The position numbers and the translations under genes are program-made. A stretch of 38,743 nucleotides of DNA. Origin: Actinomycetes bacterium (GTDB lineage: Bacteria > Actinomycetota > Aquicultoria > Aquicultorales > Aquicultoraceae). The DNA lies in contig JAJYQA010000022.1 in assembly GCA_021794835.1 (NCBI GenBank), positions 121,525 to 160,267 on the forward strand, written 5' to 3'. The notes below the pieces were generated by a model that did no database searches, had not been told where the DNA came from, and worked only from the letters and a program-made list of their open reading frames with translations. Positions 1-6,511 of this stretch are shown one piece after another; the first letter of the stretch is position 1; the number at the start of each line of letters is the position of its first letter.

Positions 1-2
1 GC

Positions 3-161
3 TACGTCTTTAATAGTCAAACATCAAGTGCAGTGCCTCTCTACCGCCTATACAACAAATACAGCGGTGACCATTTCTATACCACCAGCTATAATGAAAA
101 AGACTTTGCTATAAGTAAGGCAGGATACACTTACGAGGGAATAGCTGGCTATATATGGTAG
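3..161 (+). CDS. C-terminal fragment of a secreted DUF5648-type protein (5' end outside window)
   Basis: An open frame runs in from the left edge and ends at TAG 159-161, giving 52 residues. It contains VPLYRLYN, then a short gap and DHFYTTS, then GYTYEGIAGYIW. This is the signature of the DUF5648 repeat found at the C-termini of secreted or surface proteins of diverse bacteria; its biochemical role is not established. The protein ends right after the repeat, as is usual when DUF5648 is the terminal domain. The rest lies outside the window, so the full architecture and any signal peptide cannot be seen. The next 360 bases hold no convincing gene. Confidence 0.75.
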   Translation, partial: YVFNSQTSSAVPLYRLYNKYSGDHFYTTSYNEKDFAISKAGYTYEGIAGYIW

Positions 162-524
162 AAGTAGATAGGAACCAATCTTAGAAGGCCAAAGGTACAA
201 GCAATTCTAGCACCAGATAATTTTAAGATCGCGGACGAAGTCAAGAGCATTGTTACTGTAGTTTCAGCTTTTTAGGTAGATGACCGCTCAGTTACTAAAA
301 TCTTCATATTTTGGTAATGATATTAATATCCTGCAAAAAGGAAACCGAGAGATAACTATGCCACAGGAGATAAAACCATCGATGTGGGCGGTGTAAAAAT
401 TGCCATGCACATTGGCGGCGCCGGATTACATCTTCGTGTAGTGGTGAATAGTTACTTGGGAAAGGCCACTAATACCGCGTAGATTCTGCGTTCTTAAGGA
501 TATCATGCACCCTGTCGATACCTA
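162..524. other. Intergenic stretch with possible coding debris
   Basis: No convincing gene is present. Two short plus-strand frames look more protein-like than random: about 168-275 (includes AILAPDNFKIADEVKSIV, ends TAG) and about 327-482 (includes GDKTIDVGGVKIAMHIGGAG, ends TAG). Neither has a plausible start or SD. They could be remnants of decayed genes, but I do not recognise either family and chance cannot be excluded. No terminator or promoter is clear. Confidence 0.3.
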
Positions 525-791
525 ATGTATAGTTTTCGCATATATTCACGGGTGATTTTTTTGTGTATACCTCTGTTGCATGATGTTTACGGGGATAATT
601 GTATATTCTCTTTAAGCCTGGCGTTAATGGCGCTTATTTTTATACTTGACAACCGCGCTAAGCGTAAGGCCTGTCGGCACTATGCGTATTATTTGGCCCG
701 CTCAGCCACACTGCTTTTGGTAAGCATTACCTCTACAATTTCAGTTATTTTTGGCATCCGTTTGCTTCTTAGCATTGCCGGGGTTTGCTGA
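525..791 (+). CDS. Small hypothetical membrane protein
   Basis: An 88-residue ORF with two hydrophobic segments, about residues 26-42 and 60-84, separated by a basic stretch (NRAKRKACRH). I do not recognise a family. The start is uncertain: no SD precedes the ATG at 525, and an internal Met near residue 35 would leave the second segment and the basic stretch. It ends about 50 bases before the GAF/HD-GYP gene, which also begins with membrane helices, so it may be co-transcribed or may be a fragment of a larger membrane sensor. Its reality as a gene is only moderately supported. Confidence 0.35.
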   Translation: MYSFRIYSRVIFLCIPLLHDVYGDNCIFSLSLALMALIFILDNRAKRKACRHYAYYLARSATLLLVSITSTISVIFGIRLLLSIAGVC

Positions 792-844
792 GACCGTATG
801 CATTACGGCAATTGCCTGGATAGTTAGAAAAGATTATATAAAGG

Positions 845-2305
845 ATGGTTGCAGTGGCATTTGATATTATTATCCACTCAATAAACATAGGTTTTTGTGC
901 AGTCGGCATATATTATATCCTGCAGAACGGTGATCTAGGGCGAAGCAGGTTTCGCTTTGTCTTATTGCTTATCCTGCTCTCATTTCTCAGTATCAGCATA
1001 TTTTCTATCGGCTACGATTTTACGTCGCGGCCGCTTTTTCATCTTCTGGTAAACTACCCAAGCATAGGTATACCGGTACTCCTTATTATGGATCTCCTTT
1101 TAATCGTGCAGCTTCTTAATGAAAGAGACCGGAAGACGCGCGATCGCCAATCATCCGTATTGCAAACCATTAGCACAAAGATAAACAATATGTTGGACCT
1201 TAAACAGATCGCAAAGTCAACTCTTGAGGAGATGCTCGGGATACTTAAACTTGGTGGGGCATCGCTTTATCTTGCGTCAGAGCACAGCGAGTACCTTGAG
1301 TTACTATGGGCCGAGGGTATTTTATATAGGTCGGATATTGATCTTTCCATCCTCTTGGCTAAAGAGGTCTTCTCTATCTTTTCCATGACTGAGCATGACA
1401 ATATATATGTCAAGGAAATCACCGGCAGCAAAGAATTTCAGATGTGCAGTAAGATGAAAGACCTCGGGATTAAGACGGCTGTCGTGGTGCAGTTGCGCAG
1501 CCAGCATGAATTTATCGGGCTTACTCTGTTGGTTAGCAAAGAGAAAATAGAATTGAGTCCCGAGCAGAAGCAGTTTATGAGCGACATTGCAAACTGGCTT
1601 TCCGTGGCAATACGAAATGCAAAACTCTGGGAGGATTTGCGAAAGGCATACCTAAAAATCGCAATATCATTTTCAAAGGTGGTAGAGGCCAAAGACCACT
1701 ACACCAGCGGGCACTCGGAAAATGTGGCGAGCCTTTCGGTCAGACTTGCCACTTACCTAGGACTAAGCAAAACCGAGGTTGAAAAAGTCTATATCGGTGC
1801 GCGCCTACATGATGTCGGAAAGATTGGAATTCCGAAGGCTACGCTTAATAAAACCGGCGCGTTGGCTGAAGAGGAATACAAGATAATTAAAGAGCATGCG
1901 TATAAGGGTTATGAAATCACCCAGCCGATCGATAGCATGATAAAAATATCAGATATCGTTTTATATCACCATGAAAGGTACGATGGCAAAGGCTACCCAC
2001 TTGGCCTTAGCGGTGAACGAATACCTTTTCTAGCGCGCATAGTTGCAATTGCTGACGCGTTTGATGCTATGACATCAGATCGACCTTACCGTAAGGGCAT
2101 CTCGTATAAAGAGGCCGTTAAAGTTATCGATCAAAATAAGGGGACGCAGTTTGACCCTGAGCTAGCAGCCAACTTTATTGAGATGATGAAGGACTCCGTC
2201 GAGGTGATGGGTAAGGGTGCAAAGCGGGAAGACATACCTATTGTTACTAACAACGAGCTTACAGCGCTGTTTAGTGAATCGCCTACACCCGACGTCGAGA
2301 TCTAA
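845..2305 (+). CDS. Membrane GAF/HD-GYP cyclic-di-GMP phosphodiesterase
   Basis: Probably hydrolyses c-di-GMP at the inner face of the membrane. The N-terminus has about three membrane helices (residues 7-25, 38-58, 68-92), then a GAF-like sensory region (about 105-260), then an HD-GYP domain (about 275-455). HD-GYP hallmarks are complete: H322-D323 within HDVGKIGIP, H375-H376-E377, the DGKGYP signature at 380-385, and ADAFDAMTSDRPYR after it. The metal ligands all look present, so activity is expected. The start is debatable: AAGG at 841-844 touches the ATG at 845 but is well spaced (9 nt) for a GTG at 854, which would shorten the protein by three residues. With a PilZ protein at 5827-6504, it suggests that c-di-GMP controls motility here; the direct link is inference. 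Confidence 0.9.
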   Translation: MVAVAFDIIIHSINIGFCAVGIYYILQNGDLGRSRFRFVLLLILLSFLSISIFSIGYDFTSRPLFHLLVNYPSIGIPVLLIMDLLLIVQLLNERDRKTRDRQSSVLQTISTKINNMLDLKQIAKSTLEEMLGILKLGGASLYLASEHSEYLELLWAEGILYRSDIDLSILLAKEVFSIFSMTEHDNIYVKEITGSKEFQMCSKMKDLGIKTAVVVQLRSQHEFIGLTLLVSKEKIELSPEQKQFMSDIANWLSVAIRNAKLWEDLRKAYLKIAISFSKVVEAKDHYTSGHSENVASLSVRLATYLGLSKTEVEKVYIGARLHDVGKIGIPKATLNKTGALAEEEYKIIKEHAYKGYEITQPIDSMIKISDIVLYHHERYDGKGYPLGLSGERIPFLARIVAIADAFDAMTSDRPYRKGISYKEAVKVIDQNKGTQFDPELAANFIEMMKDSVEVMGKGAKREDIPIVTNNELTALFSESPTPDVEI

Positions 2306-2313
2306 ACAACGAA

Positions 2314-2337
2314 AATCCCCGACCTTGGGATTCTTGG
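2314..2337 (-). terminator. Weak hairpin between convergent genes
   Basis: AATCCC (2314-2319) and GGGATT (2327-2332) form a 6-bp stem around a 7-base loop between the stop codons of the HD-GYP gene and the convergent XRE gene. Read on the minus strand the stem runs into TTTTCG, so it could end the XRE transcript. The stem is short and the T-run poor, so this is a weak call. Confidence 0.3.
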
Positions 2338-2342
2338 AAAAG

Positions 2343-2759
2343 CTAGCGGTTATTCTTACTGCTGGTACGGTATTTTGATCTAATCTCTCTTATAAATTCA
2401 GTAACCTCTTCTTTATCTTCGTCGTTAAGCAATGCAAATTCGGATGTTAATTCAATTGTTTTTTCGTCAAGGATAAGGTCAGCTATTTTTGGGTTTTTAT
2501 CGATCTTCTCCTTTGCCCGGTACTCTCTGTATTCCTTAAAGTACAAAGGGTTAATCTTAAGTCCTTTTGCTATAATCCCAATATTTTCCTTAGTTGGCCT
2601 TGATTTGCCTGTTGCAAGGTTATGAAGATATGTTGTCGAGAGCTTTTGTCCTATTTCTCTTGCGAGCTTCGGAAAGCTAAATTTCTTGGCCTCCATTAGC
2701 CCTCTAAGGGCCTCTGGGAAATCCTTATACGTACGGTCGGTTGGTAAATTTACGTTCAT
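2343..2759 (-). CDS. XRE-family repressor-like regulator, probably leaderless
   Basis: A 138-residue DNA-binding protein. An XRE helix-turn-helix occupies about residues 13-72, with KLAREIGQKLSTTYLHNLATG as the core. The C-terminal tail holds ALLNDEDKEEVTEFIREI, a segment seen in many phage-type and ImmR/SinR-like repressors, where it is usually thought to mediate oligomerisation. It is divergent from a second, smaller XRE gene across about 105 bases, the arrangement of a repressor/Cro-like switch. No SD lies before its ATG. A perfect TATAAT on the minus strand at 2766-2771 would place the transcription start at or next to the ATG, so the mRNA is likely leaderless. Targets are unknown; neighbouring motility genes are possible but unproven. 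Confidence 0.8.
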   Translation of the reverse strand: MNVNLPTDRTYKDFPEALRGLMEAKKFSFPKLAREIGQKLSTTYLHNLATGKSRPTKENIGIIAKGLKINPLYFKEYREYRAKEKIDKNPKIADLILDEKTIELTSEFALLNDEDKEEVTEFIREIRSKYRTSSKNNR

Positions 2760-2765
2760 GAAATA

Positions 2766-2796
2766 ATTATAAGCTTTAAGTAGTAATTTTTAACAA
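2766..2796 (-). promoter_or_regulatory. Probable sigma-A promoter of the leftward XRE gene
   Basis: The minus strand reads TTGTTA (2796-2791), a 19-base spacer, then TATAAT (2771-2766). The -10 is perfect; the spacer is somewhat long and the -35 partial. Transcription would begin about 7 nt beyond the -10, at the ATG (2759), implying a leaderless transcript. Direct repeat A (2790-2808) overlaps the -35. Confidence 0.5.
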
Positions 2797-2842
2797 CTTC
2801 CATTGACAATCGCAGAAAGTTTTATTAACCTTTCAGTTGACA
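2790..2842. repeat. Pair of imperfect direct repeats, candidate operator
   Basis: Copy A, 2790-2808, reads TTAAC, three bases, then TTCCATTGACA. Copy B, 2825-2842, reads TTAAC, two bases, then TTCAGTTGACA. They start 35 bases apart, about three or more turns of the helix, in the region between two divergent XRE genes. Each contains TTGACA, so each could also be a rightward -35 element. Position and spacing fit binding sites for one of the XRE proteins, which is inference. Confidence 0.4.
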
Positions 2843-2864
2843 GTTGATACTGTGGAGTTCTAGT

Positions 2865-3080
2865 ATGCCATTTTTAACCAAGCTTGAAAAGATTTTGTAC
2901 GAACGCAATATTAGTCAGAGCACCATTGCAAAGAAAATCGGTGTTGATAAGAGCCTAATGAACAAGTGGGTAAAAGGGAGGCATATCCCTTCAGCTCGTT
3001 TTATGACAAAGATTGCCAGAGAGCTGGGGATGACCGAGCAAGAGATCTTTTTTGATGTCAATTTTACCGCACGAAAATAG
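2865..3080 (+). CDS. Small XRE helix-turn-helix protein (Cro-like)
   Basis: A 71-residue protein that is almost entirely one XRE helix-turn-helix, with ISQSTIAKKIGVDKSLMNKW as its recognition region and a short tail ending FTARK. The ATG at 2865 is chosen because GGAG (2854-2857) sits 7 nt before it; an upstream in-frame TTG at 2844 has no SD. Divergent from the larger XRE gene across shared putative operators, it resembles the Cro partner in a two-repressor switch. No recombinase or structural phage gene is in the window, so a prophage origin is not shown. Its targets cannot be told from sequence. Confidence 0.75.
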   Translation: MPFLTKLEKILYERNISQSTIAKKIGVDKSLMNKWVKGRHIPSARFMTKIARELGMTEQEIFFDVNFTARK

Positions 3081-3129
3081 GGAAAACCCTTAATATAAAT
3101 TCAAATCTTATCTTGGGGGCGATTGGTTT

Positions 3130-3408
3130 ATGGAGGGGCTAACAGGATTTTTAAGGCAATGGTTTGTTAAATTCAAATGGATTTTGACCAGTAAAAAATG
3201 GGAGCGTTATTTTTATAACCGTTCTAAGGAGTTGCATACAGACATAAATTCGCTTGTTCAGGTCTTAGAAAAAGAACAGGAAAAACTCATCAAGGAATTT
3301 AAAAAAGAGGAAGAACCGATAAAAAAGTATCGATTTTTAACGGGCATTTTAGAAATAGAGGCGGAAATAGAGAAATGCCGGATATTAATGAAGCAACATA
3401 AGTCCTAA
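3130..3408 (+). CDS. Small coiled-coil hypothetical protein
   Basis: A 92-residue protein rich in Lys and Glu. The first 25 residues are aromatic and amphipathic (FLRQWFVKFKWILTSKKW), and residues 35-90 are predicted by eye to be helical coiled coil. No catalytic motif is visible and I do not recognise the family. It lies 49 bases after the small XRE gene on the same strand, so co-transcription is likely. A GGGGG run about 10 nt before the ATG is a mediocre SD. The amphipathic N-terminus could bind membrane, which is speculation. It is convergent with the SwrB-like gene. Confidence 0.5.
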   Translation: MEGLTGFLRQWFVKFKWILTSKKWERYFYNRSKELHTDINSLVQVLEKEQEKLIKEFKKEEEPIKKYRFLTGILEIEAEIEKCRILMKQHKS

Positions 3409-3453
3409 AAGCAATTATTGCCGCGTAGGTAATAAGTCAGTTTATCAAACCAG

Positions 3454-3472
3454 TTACGCCATGGCGGCGTAA
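3454..3472. terminator. Hairpin between convergent genes
   Basis: TTACGCC (3454-3460) and GGCGTAA (3466-3472) form a perfect 7-bp stem around a five-base loop, just beyond the stop codon of the minus-strand SwrB-like gene and about 45 bases after the stop of the plus-strand coiled-coil gene. There is no T-tract on either side, so it is not a canonical intrinsic terminator. It may stabilise 3' ends. Confidence 0.3.
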
Positions 3473-3477
3473 ACAGC

Positions 3478-4014
3478 TTAAACCATCGGCTGTCGTGTTT
3501 GCTGGGGCTGCGCATCCATAGAGCTTATCTCCATTAAGTTTATGATAAGCTGCACTTCATCCGTGCTCATACCAGTGTGCTTTGCAATCTGTACCGAGCT
3601 CCAACCCTTGCGGCTTAAGTCGTGTACTTCCTTATGTCTTATCGCGCTGTTGGTTTCGACTGGGGTTACAGTTGCGCTGATTGCGGTTGGTTGTGGCTGT
3701 GGGGATACCAGCGGGCGCAGTTCCTCGCCGTACTCATAGTAGTACTGAAGCTGGCGGATACGGTCGTCAGCAGCTTCTATCATCTCGCTTAGCTTATCAG
3801 CAGAAGTTTCCATGTCGCCTAGGGCTTTTTGGACCGAGTCCTGAAGTTCTTTGATCAACATGGAAAGGGAATTTTCTAGAGAGCGAAGTTCCTCTTTGCT
3901 GTCTTTTATTTTGTCGGCGGCCGAGATTCTTCTTAAGACTATCCAGGCTAGTATAGGAATCGAAATCAATGCAAAAGCTAATACAGCTACAATTAACTCA
4001 AACCCCATGTACAT
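3478..4014 (-). CDS. SwrB/DUF6115-like membrane protein of the flagellar locus
   Basis: One N-terminal membrane helix (about residues 4-27), a helical coiled-coil cytoplasmic region (about 30-95), a Pro/Gln linker, and a C-terminal helix-turn-helix-like module containing VHDLSRKGWSSVQIAKHTGM and EVQLIINLM. This order matches SwrB of Bacillus subtilis and the DUF6115 proteins found just after sigD/fliA in Gram-positive flagellar operons. SwrB is known to promote assembly of the basal body and export apparatus; the C-terminal module is not shown to bind DNA. The ATG at 4014 is chosen because AGGAG sits 9 nt upstream; an in-frame TTG at 4023 directly abuts that SD. It is the last gene of the leftward cluster, 13 nt after the Gln-rich protein. 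Confidence 0.7.
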   Translation of the reverse strand: MYMGFELIVAVLAFALISIPILAWIVLRRISAADKIKDSKEELRSLENSLSMLIKELQDSVQKALGDMETSADKLSEMIEAADDRIRQLQYYYEYGEELRPLVSPQPQPTAISATVTPVETNSAIRHKEVHDLSRKGWSSVQIAKHTGMSTDEVQLIINLMEISSMDAQPQQTRQPMV

Positions 4015-4026
4015 TTTATCCAACTC

Positions 4027-4344
4027 CTAGATCTTTATGTCAATTATATGCTCGGAACTCGCTGATTTGCTTTCTTCTTCGTCTTCAGGCGGTTTACCTG
4101 GTTGTTTGCGTTTATTGTCCTCGCGCTGCTTCTGCTCTGCGTCTTTTTCCTTGGCGTTGATTTTTACTTCATCCGCTTGGGGCGAAGAGTTAACCTGTTT
4201 TTCCTTTGCCTCATTTTGCTTTTGTAACTCAGCGGCAAACTGTTGCTGTTGCGTTTTTGGCTGTTGTTGCTGGGTTTGCTGCAATCGCTCAACTTCTTGC
4301 ATCTTTTGGATTATAATCTGCAAATCGGTTGGCCGGATTGGCAT
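4027..4344 (-). CDS. Small Gln/Glu/Lys-rich protein of the flagellar locus
   Basis: A 105-residue hydrophilic protein. The first 20 residues (MPIRPTDLQIIIQKMQEVER) look conserved; I recall similarly starting small proteins beside sigD-type genes in clostridial flagellar operons, but this is from memory and unchecked. The rest is low complexity: Gln runs (QQTQQQQ, TQQQQ) followed by Lys/Glu/Asp-rich sequence, probably disordered. No function is known to me. GGAAG lies about 6 nt before the ATG. It is co-oriented with and directly upstream of the SwrB-like gene, with its own candidate promoters in the 229 bases after fliA. Confidence 0.6.
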   Translation of the reverse strand: MPIRPTDLQIIIQKMQEVERLQQTQQQQPKTQQQQFAAELQKQNEAKEKQVNSSPQADEVKINAKEKDAEQKQREDNKRKQPGKPPEDEEESKSASSEHIIDIKI

Positions 4345-4416
4345 AGCTCTTCCTTTCCTCTAAGAGCCATTGTTGCTGCATCCAGTTCTAGCAATCAACC
4401 TGTAATCCTACAATGA

Positions 4417-4445
4417 ATTATAGCATTTCGTTATGCGGTCACCAA
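4417..4445 (-). promoter_or_regulatory. Sigma-A type promoter for the small protein-SwrB pair
   Basis: On the minus strand TTGGTG (4445-4440) is followed by a 17-base spacer and TATAAT (4422-4417). The -10 is perfect and the -35 keeps TTG. The start would be near 4410, leaving a leader of about 65 nt before the ATG at 4344. Confidence 0.5.
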
Positions 4446-4528
4446 GTAGAAAAACATTACGGAAGGGCATAATTACACTTTTTTCTTAAGTTTCATTAGC
4501 GCAAGTTGTTCTATGTATCTCCTATTAA

Positions 4529-4536
4529 TTATCGGC
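4529..4536 (-). promoter_or_regulatory. Perfect sigma-28 -10 octamer downstream of fliA
   Basis: The minus strand reads GCCGATAA, identical to the sigma-28 -10 consensus. The -35 is weak: TATT at a 16-base spacing is the best I see. It lies between fliA and the SwrB pair and would drive the latter, in tandem with the sigma-A promoter at 4417-4445. Its leader would be long, about 180 nt. Confidence 0.4.
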
Positions 4537-4573
4537 TTGATACTTTAAAAACAATAGTTTTGGGGTAAACTTC

Positions 4574-5344
4574 TTACGCATAGACCTGCAGGTAAGAGAG
4601 TCGCTCGCGTAGCTTTAAAACTGCTTTTGTTTTTATCTGGGATACCCTCGATTCGGAAAGACCCATGACCTCACAGGTTTCCTTAAGGGTTAAACCCTCG
4701 TAATAGTAAAGGGTGATGACAAGGCGCTCTTGCTTGCTTAAGGAATCTATTCCCTCGATTAGGGCGTCTCTAGTCTCGGTTAATTCAACCAGTTCAACAG
4801 GATCATTTGAGCTTTTATCTGCAATGCGATCGCCTAGCGTTACGCCGTTTTCATCGTCCTGTATCACTAGGTCGTCAAGTGAAAGAAGGGGAAGCCTACT
4901 TATATCAGCAAGCATACTGTTAAACGATTCCATATCGACCCCAAGCTCATTGGCGGCCTCTTTATCGGTCGCGGCTCTCCCCAGGCGTTTTTCAACCTTG
5001 GCGTAGGCTTTACCTATCTGCTTGGCCTTCCGGCGCAGGGACCTTGGAGCAAGGTCATACGCCCTAAGGCCATCTAGGATGGCTCCCCGAATCCTTGGGA
5101 TGGCGTAGGTTTCAAACTTTAACCCCCGGGTATGGTCGAATTTTTCGATGGCGTCGATTAAGCCAAAGAAGCCGTAACTGATAAGGTCATCCCTATCAAC
5201 CTCAGGAGGGAGGTTATCCTTGACCCGCTCGGCCACATACCTGACCAGGGAGACGTTTTCTAATATTAGCTCCTCTTTTGCTTGCGAGTCGTTGTGTACC
5301 TTATAAAGTACCCAATTGCTTGGAACAGCTAATGCCTTGTTCAT
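4574..5344 (-). CDS. fliA: Sigma-28 (FliA/SigD/WhiG type) motility sigma factor
   Basis: This sigma-70 family protein of 256 residues directs RNA polymerase to late flagellar and chemotaxis promoters and should be held inactive by FlgM (27565-27879). Region 2 is clear (DRDDLISYGFFGLIDAIEKF, then FETYAIPRIRGAILDGLRA), followed by APRSLRRK typical of the FliA/WhiG group. The region 4 helix-turn-helix is LTLKETCEVMGLSESRVSQI near residues 226-245. Length is normal for the family. ATG at 5344 has GGTG a few bases upstream. It follows the small membrane protein gene by 35 bases, within the long fliO-fliA operon, as sigD lies near the end of the B. subtilis fla/che operon. Confidence 0.95.
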   Translation of the reverse strand: MNKALAVPSNWVLYKVHNDSQAKEELILENVSLVRYVAERVKDNLPPEVDRDDLISYGFFGLIDAIEKFDHTRGLKFETYAIPRIRGAILDGLRAYDLAPRSLRRKAKQIGKAYAKVEKRLGRAATDKEAANELGVDMESFNSMLADISRLPLLSLDDLVIQDDENGVTLGDRIADKSSNDPVELVELTETRDALIEGIDSLSKQERLVITLYYYEGLTLKETCEVMGLSESRVSQIKTKAVLKLRERLSYLQVYA

Positions 5345-5379
5345 TTTTCACCGTTTCCGAATTGACCTGTTTAGTGCTG

Positions 5380-5826
5380 CTACTCACTCTTATCGGTCTT
5401 GATTCTTCGCGGCTTGAATGGTTCAAACACTTTTATTTCAGGGTTTTCTTCACTGCCTGCTGCAAGGCCGAGGTTTAAATCTTCTTGTGGCTTGGAGGTA
5501 AGGTCGAGGTTCTGTCCTCTAAAGAGCGGTTTTTTGGAGCCCTCGGCGGAGTGACTTCCAGTTGGTTTTTCTTCTGCAAGGCGGTTTTCTTCCTTAAGGT
5601 CCTTACTTAGCTTAGTTATGGATTCTTGGGCCGCCTTAACCACGACCAAGTTTACGATGGTTAAGGCTATCCGTACTAAAACCGCGCTGATTATAAAGAC
5701 AAGGATAAAGCGCATGGTGATCATAAAGAATAGGTTTGCACCGGTTAAGAGTGCGACGAGGAGTGAAATAAGGCTTAAAACCAGGCTAAAAAGGACCGTT
5801 ATCTTATTAATAGACTCATTTGACAT
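5380..5826 (-). CDS. Small two-helix membrane protein of the flagellar operon
   Basis: A 148-residue protein with two hydrophobic helices (about residues 8-28 and 31-62) and a hydrophilic, probably disordered cytoplasmic tail ending in basic residues (FKPRRIKTDK). I do not recognise a named family. Its position between the PilZ protein and fliA, with start codon directly after the PilZ stop and an SD (AGGAG) inside the end of that gene, indicates tight co-translation. A motility-linked membrane role is inferred only from context. Confidence 0.6.
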   Translation of the reverse strand: MSNESINKITVLFSLVLSLISLLVALLTGANLFFMITMRFILVFIISAVLVRIALTIVNLVVVKAAQESITKLSKDLKEENRLAEEKPTGSHSAEGSKKPLFRGQNLDLTSKPQEDLNLGLAAGSEENPEIKVFEPFKPRRIKTDKSE

Positions 5827-6504
5827 CTAGCCTCTCCTATACATACGACGCTTTCTTCCGGCGCGATCAAGCTGTTCTCTAAACAGGTGACCGATAATAC
5901 GGTCGCGATCACGCTCCTCAATAACTGAGAAATGTACGCAAAGGAGACTTTTGCCGAATACCGGTTCGTTGGGGATACATCTTATTACTTCACCAATAAG
6001 ACTTACAACCCGGCCATTTGAAAGTTCAATTTTGGTCGCAAGCGGTGTTCCTGGAGGTAACTCATCCTCTGTGGAGATAATAAAGGCTATGCCGTTTCCA
6101 CTTAGGTCCTTTACCGGAGCCTCGATTAGCTTGGCATCAGACATGTCTTTAGGGCCGCTGATGGCATGATATCTTGCCCTTACAAATGGCCTTATAAGGC
6201 GGAAAAACTCCCGTCGCTGGGTATGAGCCGCATCTTCAGTAAGCGTTAAGTTTAACTTTAGCGGGTCATATTCAACATCGCTTACCTTTGCCTTAAAGTT
6301 GTAGATACCATCTTCGGCAGAGTAGACGATAGCGAGCTCATTACCGCTTTTTACCTCAACCTGGTGATGATGATCTAACAAAAGATCACAGATTATGCTC
6401 TTGAAATCCTCAGAAACATAACCTATGGTAAAGGGCCAGTTTTCACCGGAGCTTACCTCAATAGAAACCAAAAGCCCTGGTTTTAAAAACTTGCTAACTT
6501 GCAT
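5827..6504 (-). CDS. PilZ-domain flagellar brake protein (YcgR-like)
   Basis: Probably binds c-di-GMP and slows or stops the flagellar motor. The N-terminal YcgR_2-like beta domain spans about residues 1-92, followed by the PilZ domain (about 95-215). Both ligand motifs are present: RREFFR at 97-102 (the RxxxR motif) and DLSGNG at 133-138 (D/NxSxxG). The length of 225 fits the YcgR/DgrA/MotI group. It lies 7 bases after flhG and abuts the next gene. In B. subtilis the equivalent protein (MotI) is encoded elsewhere, so operon membership here ties it to motility. Effector and motor partner are inferred. Confidence 0.88.
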   Translation of the reverse strand: MQVSKFLKPGLLVSIEVSSGENWPFTIGYVSEDFKSIICDLLLDHHHQVEVKSGNELAIVYSAEDGIYNFKAKVSDVEYDPLKLNLTLTEDAAHTQRREFFRLIRPFVRARYHAISGPKDMSDAKLIEAPVKDLSGNGIAFIISTEDELPPGTPLATKIELSNGRVVSLIGEVIRCIPNEPVFGKSLLCVHFSVIEERDRDRIIGHLFREQLDRAGRKRRMYRRG

Positions 6505-6511
6505 AACCTAC

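Noticed and set aside
2343-3408. Prophage or integrative element containing the XRE pair
   Set aside because: No integrase, structural gene or attachment-site repeat is visible, so only a switch-like regulator pair is claimed.
4037-4363. 108-residue Cys/Ser-rich plus-strand ORF
   Set aside because: It is the antisense shadow of the Gln/Lys-rich small protein; Cys/Ser/Leu runs arise from antisense Gln and Glu codons.
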